From Cyclobacteriaceae bacterium (GTDB taxonomy: Bacteria > Bacteroidota > Bacteroidia > Cytophagales > Cyclobacteriaceae), in NCBI GenBank assembly GCA_016787645.1, contig JAEUUF010000013.1:434001-498000 (forward strand): a DNA stretch of 64,000 nucleotides, read 5' to 3'. The notes beneath the pieces are model-generated. The model was not told the DNA's origin, did no database searches, and saw only the letters and a program-made list of their open reading frames with translations. Positions 27,664 through 37,900 of this stretch are shown one piece after another. The translations under genes and the position numbers were made by a program. Within the stretch, counting starts at the first letter, position 1. Every line of letters begins with the position of its first letter.

Positions 27664-28914
27664 ATGAATTTGAAAAGGGTAGTCATCACTGGGATTGGTG
27701 CACTCACTCCGATCGGCAACACCCTACCTGAATACTGGGAAGGTCTGAAAGCTGGTAAGAGTGGGGCCGCGCCTATTACACGATTTGATGCTTCCCTCTT
27801 CAAGACGCGCTTCGCCTGTGAGTTGAAAGGTTTCGATCCGTCTAAATTCATGGACAGAAAGGAATCCCGGAAACTCGATCCCTCCACCCAGTATGCCTTG
27901 GTCGCAGCCGATGAAGCCATCCGCGATTCTGGCCTTGCACTGGACACCATCAACCACGATCGGGTTGGTGTTATCTGGGGATCAGGCATCGGAGGACTAC
28001 TCACCTTCCAGGAAGAAGTAAAGGCATTCGCGAAAGGCGATGGAACCCCCAGGTTTAATCCTTTCTTCATTCCGAAGATGATCCCGGACATCAGTGCGGG
28101 ACACATCTCCATCAAGTACGGATTCCGCGGCCCTAATTATGCGGTGGTGTCAGCCTGTGCGACCTCGACGCATGCCATCTACGATGCCTACACGCACCTT
28201 CGCCTCGGCAAGGCCGACGTGTTTGTCACGGGCGGCTCGGAAGCAGCAGTTTGTGAGGCTGGAGTTGGTGGATTCAACGCCATGAAAGCGCTTTCCGAAC
28301 GCAACGATTCACCGGAAACAGCGTCCCGTCCCTACGACAAAGATCGCGATGGATTTGTCCTCGGAGAGGGAGCGGGAGCACTGATCCTCGAAGAATACGA
28401 ACACGCCAAAGCACGTGGTGCCAAGATTTATGCCGAGATCCTCGGCGGTGGAATGTCGGCCGACGCCTACCACATTACAGCTCCACACCCGGAAGGCGCT
28501 GGCATTACGAAGGTGATGCAATATGCCCTCGATGACGCCGGCCTCAAGCCTTCCGACATTGACTACGTCAACACGCACGGAACTTCTACCCCGCTGGGCG
28601 ACCTCGGCGAAATCAAGGCCATCCAGCAGGTCTTTGGTGAGCACACAAGTAAACTGAATATCAGTTCCACCAAGTCCATGACGGGTCACCTCCTGGGTGC
28701 GGCCGGAGCCATTGAAGTTATCGCCTGCCTCCTGGCGATTAAGGAAGGCATCGTTCCCCCTACCATCAATCACTTTACTGATGACGAAGGCCTGGATCCT
28801 TCGTTGAACCTTACTTTCAATAAAGCCCAGAAGCGAACCGTCAACGTTGCCCTCAGCAACACATTCGGTTTTGGCGGACACAATGCCTCGATCATCATTA
28901 AGAAACACTCGTAA
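27664..28914 (+). CDS. fabF: Beta-ketoacyl-ACP synthase II
   Basis: Condensing enzyme that elongates acyl-ACP with malonyl-ACP. The 416-residue thiolase fold has its full active site: Cys165 (VSACATSTH), His305 (NTHGTST) and His342 (SMTGHLLGAAG), plus the Lys of the STKSMTG segment and the C-terminal NTFGFGGHN. It is coupled to acpP upstream and lies eight bases before rnc. The order acpP-fabF-rnc is classical in many bacteria. Confidence 0.97.
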   Translation: MNLKRVVITGIGALTPIGNTLPEYWEGLKAGKSGAAPITRFDASLFKTRFACELKGFDPSKFMDRKESRKLDPSTQYALVAADEAIRDSGLALDTINHDRVGVIWGSGIGGLLTFQEEVKAFAKGDGTPRFNPFFIPKMIPDISAGHISIKYGFRGPNYAVVSACATSTHAIYDAYTHLRLGKADVFVTGGSEAAVCEAGVGGFNAMKALSERNDSPETASRPYDKDRDGFVLGEGAGALILEEYEHAKARGAKIYAEILGGGMSADAYHITAPHPEGAGITKVMQYALDDAGLKPSDIDYVNTHGTSTPLGDLGEIKAIQQVFGEHTSKLNISSTKSMTGHLLGAAGAIEVIACLLAIKEGIVPPTINHFTDDEGLDPSLNLTFNKAQKRTVNVALSNTFGFGGHNASIIIKKHS

Positions 28915-28922
28915 GACTTCCC

Positions 28923-29648
28923 GTGTGGAACTTACTGAAATTCCCCGGGCGTAGTTCAAAAAAGGAAGAGCGGAAACTGATTGCCGCCATCGAAGCGATC
29001 ACCGGTTTTACTCCCTCCAACCTCTCCCTCTACAAACTCGCCATACTCCATACTAGCCGGGCCAAAGAAACCAACGGCTTCCGGGAATCCAACGAACGCC
29101 TCGAGTACCTCGGCGACGCGATTCTGGGCGCTGCCGTCGCTGATTACCTCTTCAAGAAATATCCTTTCAAGGATGAAGGGTTTCTCACCGAGATACGATC
29201 GCGCATAGTTAACCGTGATTCCCTCAATGTCCTCGCCCGCAAAATCGGCATCAACCACATCGTTCAGTTTGATCACAAGAATGCCCAGCTACAGCGCGTG
29301 GTGCTGGGCAACACGCTGGAAGCCATTGTTGGAGCCGTTTACCTCGACAAAGGATACCTCCGGTGTAAGAAGTTTGTGATCGACAAGCTCGTTCAACCCC
29401 ACTTCAACCTGGAGGTGGTGGTACAGACCAACCTCAACTACAAGAGTAAGATCATCGAATGGACACAACGACAGGGGAAACCGGTGCGATTTGAACTCAT
29501 GGAAATCAAGAAGGAAAGGAACCAAAAGGAATTTGCCATCCAGGTCTATATTGCCGATGAACCCTTAGGCATCGGTTATGGTTTTACCAAGAAGCGGGCA
29601 GAACAGGATGCAGCCATGAAAACCTGCCAGCAACTGAACATCGAATAA
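28923..29648 (+). CDS. rnc: Ribonuclease III
   Basis: Double-strand RNA endonuclease for rRNA and mRNA processing. The start is GTG 28923, giving 241 residues. The nuclease signature NERLEYLGDAIL (about 57-68) contains the metal-binding Glu and Asp, and NTLEAIVGAVYLD supplies the second acidic pair. The C-terminal double-stranded RNA-binding domain runs from about 175 and ends with GYGFTKKRAEQDAA. The short basic N-terminal extension before residue 18 is usual in Bacteroidota. It is the third gene of the acpP operon. Confidence 0.96.
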   Translation: MWNLLKFPGRSSKKEERKLIAAIEAITGFTPSNLSLYKLAILHTSRAKETNGFRESNERLEYLGDAILGAAVADYLFKKYPFKDEGFLTEIRSRIVNRDSLNVLARKIGINHIVQFDHKNAQLQRVVLGNTLEAIVGAVYLDKGYLRCKKFVIDKLVQPHFNLEVVVQTNLNYKSKIIEWTQRQGKPVRFELMEIKKERNQKEFAIQVYIADEPLGIGYGFTKKRAEQDAAMKTCQQLNIE

Positions 29649-29653
29649 TCCGC

Positions 29654-31492
29654 ATGACCCGCCTTACCATTGCCGGAGCCACACTCAATCAAATCCCGCT
29701 GGATTGGGAAAACAATGTGACAAATATTGTTTCCGCTATTGCCGAGGCACGAAAGAAGAATGTGGACATCCTCTGCCTGCCTGAACTTTGCCTAACCGGT
29801 TATGGCTGTGAGGATGTTTTTCTGAGCGACTGGCTTTCGGCGACCGCATGGGAAAAACTGGCAACCATCCTCCCGTACTGCGAAGAGATTGTCGTTTGCA
29901 TTGGCTTGCCGATCCGGATAAATGGACAAACCTACAACGGGGTATGCGTGGTTCGTAACACAAGGATCCTGGGGATCACCTTGAAGCAAAACCTGGCCAA
30001 AGAAGGTGTCCACTATGAACCGCGCTGGTTCATGCCCTGGAAGGCTAATAACATTGTTGAGCTTGCGATGGGTGACGAAACGGTTCGCGCCGGGGATATC
30101 ATCTATGAAACGGACGGCATTTGCTTTGGCTTTGAAATCTGCGAAGATGCCTGGAGCAAGAACCGCCCAGGCCACCAATTCCAAACGCGCGGAGTAAAAC
30201 TGATCATGAATCCAAGTGCCAGCCACTTCGCCATGGGCAAGGCATCAACCCGGGAAAAGGAAGTTATTATTGACGGCTCCAAGGAATTTGATTGTGTATA
30301 TCTCTTCGTGAATCACCTCGGCAATGAAGCCGGCCGGATGATCTATGACGGAGACGTGGTCATCGGTCAACAAGGGGAGCTGCTGGCCGTCAACAATCGT
30401 CTTTCATTCAAGCCCTGGAACCTGCTTACCCTGCAAATTAACTTTTCTGACCGTAGCCAGTCTGAAAGAAAGCCCATTACCGACAACCGTGACCGGAACG
30501 AGGAATTTGCACGGGCTGGTTCCCTTGCCTTGTTCGACTACCTCCGGAAGAGCAAATCCCGTGGGTTTGTCCTTAGCCTGAGTGGTGGCGCCGATTCGGC
30601 TTGCTGCGCAGTACTTGTAGCGGAAATGGTACGGCGGGCTTCTGCCGAACTGGGTTGGGCTAACTTTTGGAAAGTGCTTGGGTACGACCCTTCCTCCTCA
30701 CCGGTACAGCAACATGAAAGTGTTCAGAAACTATTGACCTGTGCCTATCAATCGACACGAAACTCCTCGGCAGACACCCTCAACGCCGCACGTAACCTGG
30801 CGGAATCCATTGGAGCGACTTTTCACCATTGGTCAATAGACGATGAGGCGGAGAGCTATCGGAAGAAGATGGAAGCTGCCCTTGGAAGAAAGTTATCGTG
30901 GGAACACGATGATATCGCCCTGCAAAATATTCAGGCAAGGTCGCGTTCACCCATTATCTGGATGCTGGCCAACCTCAATCAAGCGCTTCTGCTCACCACC
31001 TCCAATCGGAGTGAAGGTGACGTGGGCTACGCGACGATGGACGGCGACACCAGCGGCAGCCTGGCGCCACTGGCTGGCGTTGACAAACCTTTTATTCTTC
31101 AATGGCTGACCTGGGCCCAGCTACAACTGGGCTACGATGGTCTCAGCCTCGTTAATCAGTTAATACCCACCGCCGAACTGCGACCACCTGATCGTGCACA
31201 GTCGGATGAAAAAGATCTCATGCCGTATGCGGTGCTTGTTTCCATTGAGCGCCTGGCCATTCATCAACGACTTTCCCCTTCCGCCATCTTCCAACATCTA
31301 AAGGATCAGCATGATCCCGATCAACTGAAAGCGTGGATCCGCAAGTTCTTCCGTTTGTGGGCAACCAACCAATGGAAGCGCGAGCGGTTGGCCCCCTCCT
31401 TTCATTTCGATGACTTTAATGTTGACCCGCGTAGTTGGTTTAGGTTTCCGATTCTTTCAGGAAGTTTCCGGGAAGAACTCGACAAGTTGTAA
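29654..31492 (+). CDS. nadE: Glutamine-dependent NAD+ synthetase
   Basis: Makes NAD+ from deamido-NAD+, ATP and glutamine. The 612-residue protein is the two-domain form. The N-terminal amidase (nitrilase-like) has the Glu in LCLPELCLTGYGC, the Lys in LKQNLAKEG and the Cys in GFEICEDAW; it releases ammonia from glutamine. The C-terminal synthetase domain has the ATP pyrophosphatase loop SLSGGADSACCAVL and TTSNRSEGDVGYATMDGD. It is five bases from rnc and ends the operon at the terminator 31498-31521. Confidence 0.95.
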   Translation: MTRLTIAGATLNQIPLDWENNVTNIVSAIAEARKKNVDILCLPELCLTGYGCEDVFLSDWLSATAWEKLATILPYCEEIVVCIGLPIRINGQTYNGVCVVRNTRILGITLKQNLAKEGVHYEPRWFMPWKANNIVELAMGDETVRAGDIIYETDGICFGFEICEDAWSKNRPGHQFQTRGVKLIMNPSASHFAMGKASTREKEVIIDGSKEFDCVYLFVNHLGNEAGRMIYDGDVVIGQQGELLAVNNRLSFKPWNLLTLQINFSDRSQSERKPITDNRDRNEEFARAGSLALFDYLRKSKSRGFVLSLSGGADSACCAVLVAEMVRRASAELGWANFWKVLGYDPSSSPVQQHESVQKLLTCAYQSTRNSSADTLNAARNLAESIGATFHHWSIDDEAESYRKKMEAALGRKLSWEHDDIALQNIQARSRSPIIWMLANLNQALLLTTSNRSEGDVGYATMDGDTSGSLAPLAGVDKPFILQWLTWAQLQLGYDGLSLVNQLIPTAELRPPDRAQSDEKDLMPYAVLVSIERLAIHQRLSPSAIFQHLKDQHDPDQLKAWIRKFFRLWATNQWKRERLAPSFHFDDFNVDPRSWFRFPILSGSFREELDKL

Positions 31493-31497
31493 GCCAC

Positions 31498-31521
31498 CCC
31501 GGGCTTGCCCCGGGCATTTTT
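31498..31521 (+). terminator. Intrinsic terminator after nadE
   Basis: CCCGGG (31498-31503), a CTTGC loop and CCCGGG (31509-31514) form a GC-rich 6-bp stem followed by CATTTTT. It ends the acpP-nadE operon. The loop overlaps the likely -33 element of the next gene's promoter. Confidence 0.7.
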
Positions 31522-31534
31522 CAGTCTATCTTTG
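31504..31534 (+). promoter_or_regulatory. Promoter of lgt, overlapping the nadE terminator
   Basis: TATCTTTG (31527-31534) is an exact TAnnTTTG -7 box. Nineteen bases upstream lies CTTG (31504-31507), a 3/4 match to the -33 TTTG, inside the loop of the nadE terminator. Transcription would begin near 31541, about 19 bases before ATG 31560. Confidence 0.55.
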
Positions 31535-31559
31535 CCCCTTATTAAAGTTTTGAAGACGC

Positions 31560-32702
31560 ATGACTATGTTCAACCTGATCATTTGGAGCGGCAGTCCTGA
31601 ACTCTTTTCCTTCGATACCCCGGTAGGCCCAATCTCTTTACGCTGGTATGGAATTCTGTTCGCTGCAGGGTTCCTGATCAGCCAGCAACTGCTGTATTAC
31701 ATCCACAAGAAAGAAGGCAAACCGGAGTCGGATGTGGAGACCTTGACCATTTACATGATCGTGGCTACCATCCTGGGTGCGCGATTGGGTCACGTAATTT
31801 TCTATCAGCCTGAAATCATCTGGGAAGATCCGCTGGGTATCTTGTTGCCCTTTCAGTTTTCTCCTGAGTTTCGGTTTACCGGGCTGCAAGGGCTTGCCAG
31901 CCACGGCGCTGCGATTGGAATTCTCTTTGCCTTGTGGCTTTACTCACGCAAGAAAAAGCCCGGGCAAAACTACCTGCAGGTACTCGATCGAATCGTCATT
32001 TTGGTTGCACTCACCGGCTGCCTGATCCGGTTGGGCAACTTCTTCAATTCTGAAATAATTGGTAAGCCAACTAGCTTTCCTACTGCCATTGTTTTTGCGG
32101 CACAAGCCAAGACCATGCTGGAAGGTGATCGGTCAAGGCCCTCCAACCCAGTCCAGGCGGTGACCATCAAGAAGAACTATGAGGGACTGGACACTATACC
32201 CGACAAGTCACCCGTCCAGATCCTGGTGCTCTTCAAACCTGGATTCTCTGAGCAGGAGGCACAATACTATATCAATGGCGAGCTGCAGGAAAGATTGTTT
32301 TATGCCTCGGAGTCCGTGCAGTCACCTACCGGTTTTGGGCTTCATTTCAAATCCATTCTCGATCCACAGTCAAACCAGGTTCTTGCGCGCATTGAAATCA
32401 ATGGCATCCGCCGACACCCGGCACAATTGTATGAGTCTATATCCTGCTTGCTGTTATTCTTATTCTTGTTCGCCTTATGGAACAAGTACAAAATCAATCT
32501 CCCGGAAGGCCGGATTTTCGGTTGGTTCCTGGTAATTCTCTGGACGCTACGTTTCCTGTATGAGTTCCTGAAAGAGAACCAGGTTTCGTTTGAAGACAAA
32601 TTGCCACTGAATATGGGGCAATTGCTGAGCATTCCGCTCATTATCATCGGAATCCTGATCCTGGTCCGGTCCTACCGGAAACCCGTGGAGCCGGTTGTTT
32701 GA
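31560..32702 (+). CDS. lgt: Prolipoprotein diacylglyceryl transferase
   Basis: Inner-membrane enzyme that moves diacylglyceryl from phosphatidylglycerol to the lipobox Cys of prolipoproteins. The 380-residue protein has about seven membrane segments. Family residues are visible in RWYGILFAAGF, the SHGAAIG segment with the essential His, the signature LIRLGNFFNSEIIG, and RHPAQLYES. Between the last two, about 100 extra residues (about 165-275) form an insertion with a soluble periplasmic look, as is common in Bacteroidota. ATG 31566 is an alternative start. The window has several lipoproteins that need it. Confidence 0.95.
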   Translation: MTMFNLIIWSGSPELFSFDTPVGPISLRWYGILFAAGFLISQQLLYYIHKKEGKPESDVETLTIYMIVATILGARLGHVIFYQPEIIWEDPLGILLPFQFSPEFRFTGLQGLASHGAAIGILFALWLYSRKKKPGQNYLQVLDRIVILVALTGCLIRLGNFFNSEIIGKPTSFPTAIVFAAQAKTMLEGDRSRPSNPVQAVTIKKNYEGLDTIPDKSPVQILVLFKPGFSEQEAQYYINGELQERLFYASESVQSPTGFGLHFKSILDPQSNQVLARIEINGIRRHPAQLYESISCLLLFLFLFALWNKYKINLPEGRIFGWFLVILWTLRFLYEFLKENQVSFEDKLPLNMGQLLSIPLIIIGILILVRSYRKPVEPVV

Positions 32703-32745
32703 TGAGGTTATGCAGTGAAGAATCGGAAGATCAAGATGATTGGCG

Positions 32746-34191
32746 ATGCTGGGGTTGTTGATGGGAATGGTGTTGGTAATGGGTGGGGACTTCGAAGAGT
32801 CCGACCAGGACACCGTTTCCATTGCCCCGATCACGGTAGCCGTTGACAGCAATTCACATCGCCTGCTCCAGGTTGACCGGGTCATCATTGTGGGAAACAA
32901 GGTCACGCGGCGGCGCATCATTGAGCGTGAACTTTCCCTGAAGCCCGGCGATACAATCCGTGCGCGGTCCCTCGAACCTACCCTGACGTGGGATAAAAAC
33001 AAGATCTATAACCTGCGCTTGTTTAATACGGTGTCGGTCCGGGCGCTCGACATGGGCAACGATCACATCGATATCCTGGTTGAACTGACGGAGCGGTGGT
33101 ATATATTCCCGGTTCCCATTTTTGAATTGTCAGATCGAAACTTCAACGAATGGTGGAACAACTACAACCATGACCTGACCCGGATCAACTATGGTGTGCG
33201 GATATACAAGAACAACTTCCGGGGTCGAAATGAATCCTTGCGTCTTACTGCCCAATTTGGGTTTTACCGGAAATTCGACCTGCAATACCGCATCCCCAAC
33301 CTGGACCGCACCCAGAAACACGGCCTGACTTTTGGTTTTGATTTTGGGGCACCCCGCAATCTAGCTTATCAGACCGTTGACCACCGCCTGGAATTTCTAC
33401 GCAAGGATAAGGTGATCCGGGAAAGTATCGGCGGATCGGTAACCTATTCTTACCGGAAGACCTTCTTTGAAACACACTCGTTCAGTTATAGCTATCGCAA
33501 TTCGGAAGTCATAGACACCATCCTCACCCTGAACCCCAACTACTACAACGGTCTAAAGCCAACCCAGAAGTATTCCATGTTGTCTTACTACTTTGTATCT
33601 GAACATCGTGATGTGGTGATGTATCCGCTGAAAGGATACCAGTTTACCGGCTATATCTCCAAGAGCGGTATCCTCCCCAATGAAGATGTTGACCAATTGG
33701 AATTAAATCTCACCTACGCCTATCACAAACCCGTCGGCCAGCACTATTTCTTCTCCAATTTTTCATCCGTCTTCTGGAGCACACCCTACAGCCAGCCATA
33801 TTCTGTTTATGATGCCCTTGGCTATCGCAACCTTATTATCCGTGGATTCGAGAATTATGTAGTAGAAGGACCTGTATTTGCGCTCAATAAGACCACCTTC
33901 AAGCGAAAGATCTTCGGTCGAAGCTGGACCATTGATAAAATGCCTATCGAGCAATTCAATTATTTTCCCTTGGCGGTATATATCAAGGCTTTTGCCGACT
34001 TCGGGTATGTGCAGAACTATGACTACTACCAGGAGAAAGCACTAAACACACGATTATCCAATCGCTTGCTGGCCGGCGCCGGTGTGGGGCTCGATTTCGT
34101 AACTGTTTATGACCTGGTGGTACGGATGGAGTATACGTTCACCCAGGATCAAAAGGGTGGGTTCTTTCTCAACGCCCGCAAGGAGTTCTAG
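32746..34191 (+). CDS. BamA/TamA-like outer membrane protein with one POTRA domain
   Basis: A ~481-residue outer membrane barrel of the Omp85 type. Residues ~40-115 form a POTRA domain (VDRVIIVGNKVTRRRIIERE ... LFNTVSVRALDMGNDHIDILVELTE), the rest is a barrel of amphipathic strands ending in a C-terminal Phe. The start is unclear: ATG 32746 or TTG 32740 gives a signal peptide with no basic end. A GTG at 32715, in another frame, reads MKNRKIKM, which would make an ideal leader if one base near 32739 were absent. It follows lgt closely and meets the MORN gene convergently, sharing the CTAG at 34188-34191. The role may be membrane protein or lipid insertion; the family is poorly studied. Confidence 0.8.
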   Translation: MLGLLMGMVLVMGGDFEESDQDTVSIAPITVAVDSNSHRLLQVDRVIIVGNKVTRRRIIERELSLKPGDTIRARSLEPTLTWDKNKIYNLRLFNTVSVRALDMGNDHIDILVELTERWYIFPVPIFELSDRNFNEWWNNYNHDLTRINYGVRIYKNNFRGRNESLRLTAQFGFYRKFDLQYRIPNLDRTQKHGLTFGFDFGAPRNLAYQTVDHRLEFLRKDKVIRESIGGSVTYSYRKTFFETHSFSYSYRNSEVIDTILTLNPNYYNGLKPTQKYSMLSYYFVSEHRDVVMYPLKGYQFTGYISKSGILPNEDVDQLELNLTYAYHKPVGQHYFFSNFSSVFWSTPYSQPYSVYDALGYRNLIIRGFENYVVEGPVFALNKTTFKRKIFGRSWTIDKMPIEQFNYFPLAVYIKAFADFGYVQNYDYYQEKALNTRLSNRLLAGAGVGLDFVTVYDLVVRMEYTFTQDQKGGFFLNARKEF

Positions 34192-34832
34192 TCCGGATCG
34201 TACTTCCATTCCTTGCGATGTCCTTTCCGGTTGAATTGATACCAGGTGCCCGTCCGTTTTCCTTCGTGGTAGGCGCCTTCGTAGGTTAGTCTACCGGCCT
34301 CGTCGTAGAACTGCCACCAACCCTCTTCCATTCCTTTCTTATAGTTGCCTTGTTGGAGGAGTATCCCTTTTTCTGAGTAGACCTTGATCATGCCTTCCGG
34401 GTATCCATCGACATAACTCACCACCCGATCGAGCACTCCGTTGGGATGATAATACAACCAGGTGCCTTCGTAACGGCTATGGAGGTACTTCCCCTTTCGC
34501 TCGATTCCTCCGTCCGGGTGGTAGTACCACGCTGAGTCCTGCAAAGATCCGATCTTCCAGTTTTCCTTACCAAGCAGCCTGCCAGTTGGATAGTAATATA
34601 CAATCGTTCCATCCAGTTTACCCACTGCATAGTGCTCAGTCGCGCTCACCTGGCCATTGGGATAGAAATAGGTCCACGCTCCATCCTTGACTCCTCGCTC
34701 TATGGGGCCCTTGCCGCGTATAGCACCATTCGCATAATAATCCACGGTATCTTTCATCTGCGCTGATGCCATCGTTGAAATCAATACCAAGCCAGGAAGA
34801 AGGACGGGAAGCCGCACGCGTAATTCAATCAT
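34188..34832 (-). CDS. Exported MORN-repeat (YwqK-like) protein
   Basis: A ~214-residue protein with a signal peptide ending in ASAQ, followed by seven or more tandem repeats of about 23 residues with the pattern YYxNGxxxGxxxxxxGxxxGxWxxYYPNG. Such repeats form a beta-meander and are annotated as MORN or YwqK-type antitoxin repeats. No toxin gene is adjacent, so an antitoxin role is not supported. The start is taken at ATG 34832; ATG 34841 is possible. It converges with the Omp85-like gene and the stop codons overlap in CTAG. Function unknown; probably a periplasmic binding surface. Confidence 0.75.
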   Translation of the reverse strand: MIELRVRLPVLLPGLVLISTMASAQMKDTVDYYANGAIRGKGPIERGVKDGAWTYFYPNGQVSATEHYAVGKLDGTIVYYYPTGRLLGKENWKIGSLQDSAWYYHPDGGIERKGKYLHSRYEGTWLYYHPNGVLDRVVSYVDGYPEGMIKVYSEKGILLQQGNYKKGMEEGWWQFYDEAGRLTYEGAYHEGKRTGTWYQFNRKGHRKEWKYDPD

Positions 34833-34954
34833 GTAGTACATAAAAATACCTCAATTCTTACACGACCAACAACCTTCAAAGAATTCAATCGTTAGTTAAG
34901 CAGTTCTGATGCATTTCCTTACATTTATCCTAACCTCACTTAATACAATCCCTA

Positions 34955-37900
34955 ATGAAAAAACTTTTACTGCTCCTGGTGGCTTCACTATCGGCGCAAG
35001 TAGCCACCGCTCAAATCAGTGCCAAACTGATGCGATACCTTGACGTGTCTGAGAATGAAATAGTTTTTGTTTACGGAGGCGATATCTGGCTAATGCCAAA
35101 AGCCGGAGGGCAAGCCGTTCAGATTACCCACTCCCCCGGTGAGGAGTCGTGGCCCAAATTCTCTCCCGACGGATCCGAGATAGCCTTTACGGCAAATTAT
35201 AACGGCAATGCCGACGTATACGTGATGCCAACCAAAGGTGGAGTGCCGGTGCGGGTAACGTATGCGTCCTATACCGACCGAACCGTCGATTGGCATCCGG
35301 ATGGCAAACGAATCCTCTTTGCCTCCCGCCGCGAAGCCAGTGCCTCACGTGTTAACCAGTTCTTCCTGGTGGACAAGAAAGGCGGCTTACCGCAGCGACT
35401 TGCCATACCTTATGGTGAACTCGCCAGTTTCTCACCCGACGGCAACAAACTTGCCTATATCACAAAGATCACAGAGAACTACCCATTTAAACGCTACCGC
35501 GGCGGGCTCACTTCGGACATCATCGTGTTTGATCTCACCTCCAACAAGGCTGAAAACATCACCAACAACATGGCCAACGATGGCAAACCTGCGTGGGCCG
35601 GAAACAAGATCTATTTTCTCTCTGACCAGGATCCCGACATGCGCCTCAACCTCTGGACTTATGATACACAGTCCAAGTCAGGCAAGAAGCTTACTGCCTT
35701 CAAAGACTTTGACATCTCCTACCTGTCGGCTGGCCCCAAAGACCTGGTGTTTGAGAACGGTGGTACCCTTTATCGCATGGATCTTTCCTCCGAGAAGTAT
35801 GAGGAAGTGAAGGTGCAGGTGGTCAGCGATCTCTCCGTTGAAATCCCCCGTCAACGCAACGTCGAACGCAACATCGTTACGGCTTCGGCTTCACCGGGAG
35901 GAACGCGGCTGGTGATCGAAGCGCGCGGCGAACTTTTCAACGTTCCGGTAAAAGAGGGCTTTGTTACCAACCTTACTCAATCCAGTGGAGCCTTCGACCG
36001 TGATCCGGCCTGGTCACCGGACGGAACCAAGCTGGCCTATTGGAGCGACAAGTCGGGAGAATATGAGCTGTACACGCAGGATATAAGTAAAAATGAACCT
36101 GCACGTAAACTCACCAACCGGGGTTCGGGATTTGGTTACCGGCTCTTCTGGTCACCCGACAACAAATGGCTTGCCTACCTGGATGAGCGAAACGACATAA
36201 ACCTCACGGATGTCAACTCTGGCATCACGAAGAAAGTTGACAACTACTCCTGGGAGATAGGACATGGCGGCCGCAATGGATACTACCTCAGCTGGTCACC
36301 GGATTCAAAATGGATCGCCTATAGCCGCGGCGAGGACAATGCCGCAGATGCCATTCATGTGTATAGCCTCACCGAAGGTAAGTCAAATCGTGTAACCGGA
36401 AGTTTTTATAACAACCGCAATCCTGTATTCAGTGCGGATGGTAAATACCTGTTCTGCCTCACGGAACGCGAATTCAACGCAGCCTACAGCAATGCCGGAG
36501 ACGGCACCTGGATCTACGTAAACAACGCACGGTTGGCTGCGATTAGCCTGACGAAAGATGCTGCCGATCTTCTCAAACCAAAAAACGACGAAGTGGCGCC
36601 ACCCAAGAAAGAGGAAGAAAAGAAAGCGGAAGACAAAACAGCCGATGCCAAAAAAGGAAATGACAAGAACAAGAAAGGCAAGGAAGCAGAACCGGAGAAG
36701 AAGCCTGAAATAGCCGTTAAAATCGATTTCGATGACATCGAAAGCCGTTTGGTGGTGCTCCCACCCTCTCCTGGCAACCTGGACAATATCATCGCCTTTG
36801 AAGGGAAAGTGGTCTATCAGCGCTATCCTAATACCGGCAATCCTGGCGACCCCTCGCTGGTCGTTTATGACCTTGAAAAGCGGGAGGAAAAAACTGTTTT
36901 AGGCAAGGCCAATTTTGCTGAAGCCACTGCCGACCACAAAAGCATCCTCGTCCGAAGCGACGGCAAGTTTGCGATCGTTAAGCCCGAAGCTGACCAAAAA
37001 ATTGAGAAGCCGGTTCCCACGTCCGACCTGGTTATGAACCTGAACCCCAAAGAAGAATGGCGCCAGATCTTTAACGATACCTGGAGACGCTACCGTGACT
37101 TCTTCTATGACAAAGACATGCAGAAGGTGGATTGGAATGCGATGCGCAAACGCTATGGAGCGCTTGTCGAAGACGCCCGCAGCCGTTGGGACGTCACAAA
37201 CATCCAGTCCAACCTCCAGTCCGAACTAAGCGCAGGACACACGTATACTTTCGGCGGCGACGCTGAACAGGTTGCCCGCGTGGAAACAGGGTTCCTTGGC
37301 ATCGATTGGGAATTGAGCAATAACGCTTATCGGATCAAGCGGATTGTCAGACCGGCTGCCTGGGACATTCTGCGCTCCCCATTTGACCGCCCTGGGGTGG
37401 GCGTACAAACCGGGGAATATATCCTTGCAGTCGATGGCGTAGCCCTTGATCCCTCCAAAGATCCTTATGCCGCTTTTGACGGGCTTGCGGGCAAGACCGT
37501 ATCGTTGACCATCAGTAAAACCGGTGTGAAAACCGACAGTCGCAGTGTAGTCGTTACCTGTCTGAATACCGACGATGATGCCGAACTGCGCTACCTTGAA
37601 TGGATCGAAAACAACCGAAAGCTGGTTGAAAAGCTCTCCGGTGGAGATTTGGGTTATATCTATATGTCCAACACCGGCGGTAAGGGTCAGAGCGAGTTGG
37701 TCAGGATGTTCTACGGCCAACTTTCCAAGAAAGGTTTCATCATCGATGAGCGCTTCAACGGAGGCGGGCAGCTATCCGACCGATTCCTGGAGCTACTCAA
37801 CCGACCGATCGTGTACAACCTGTACTGGCGGCATGGCCGACCCACTCCTGCACCCACGAAAGCCAACCCGGGACCGAAAGGAATGTTGATCAATGGTTGG

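Noticed and set aside
34188-34832. Toxin-antitoxin system, because YwqK-type repeats are annotated as antitoxins
   Set aside because: No toxin gene is adjacent and the protein is exported by a signal peptide.
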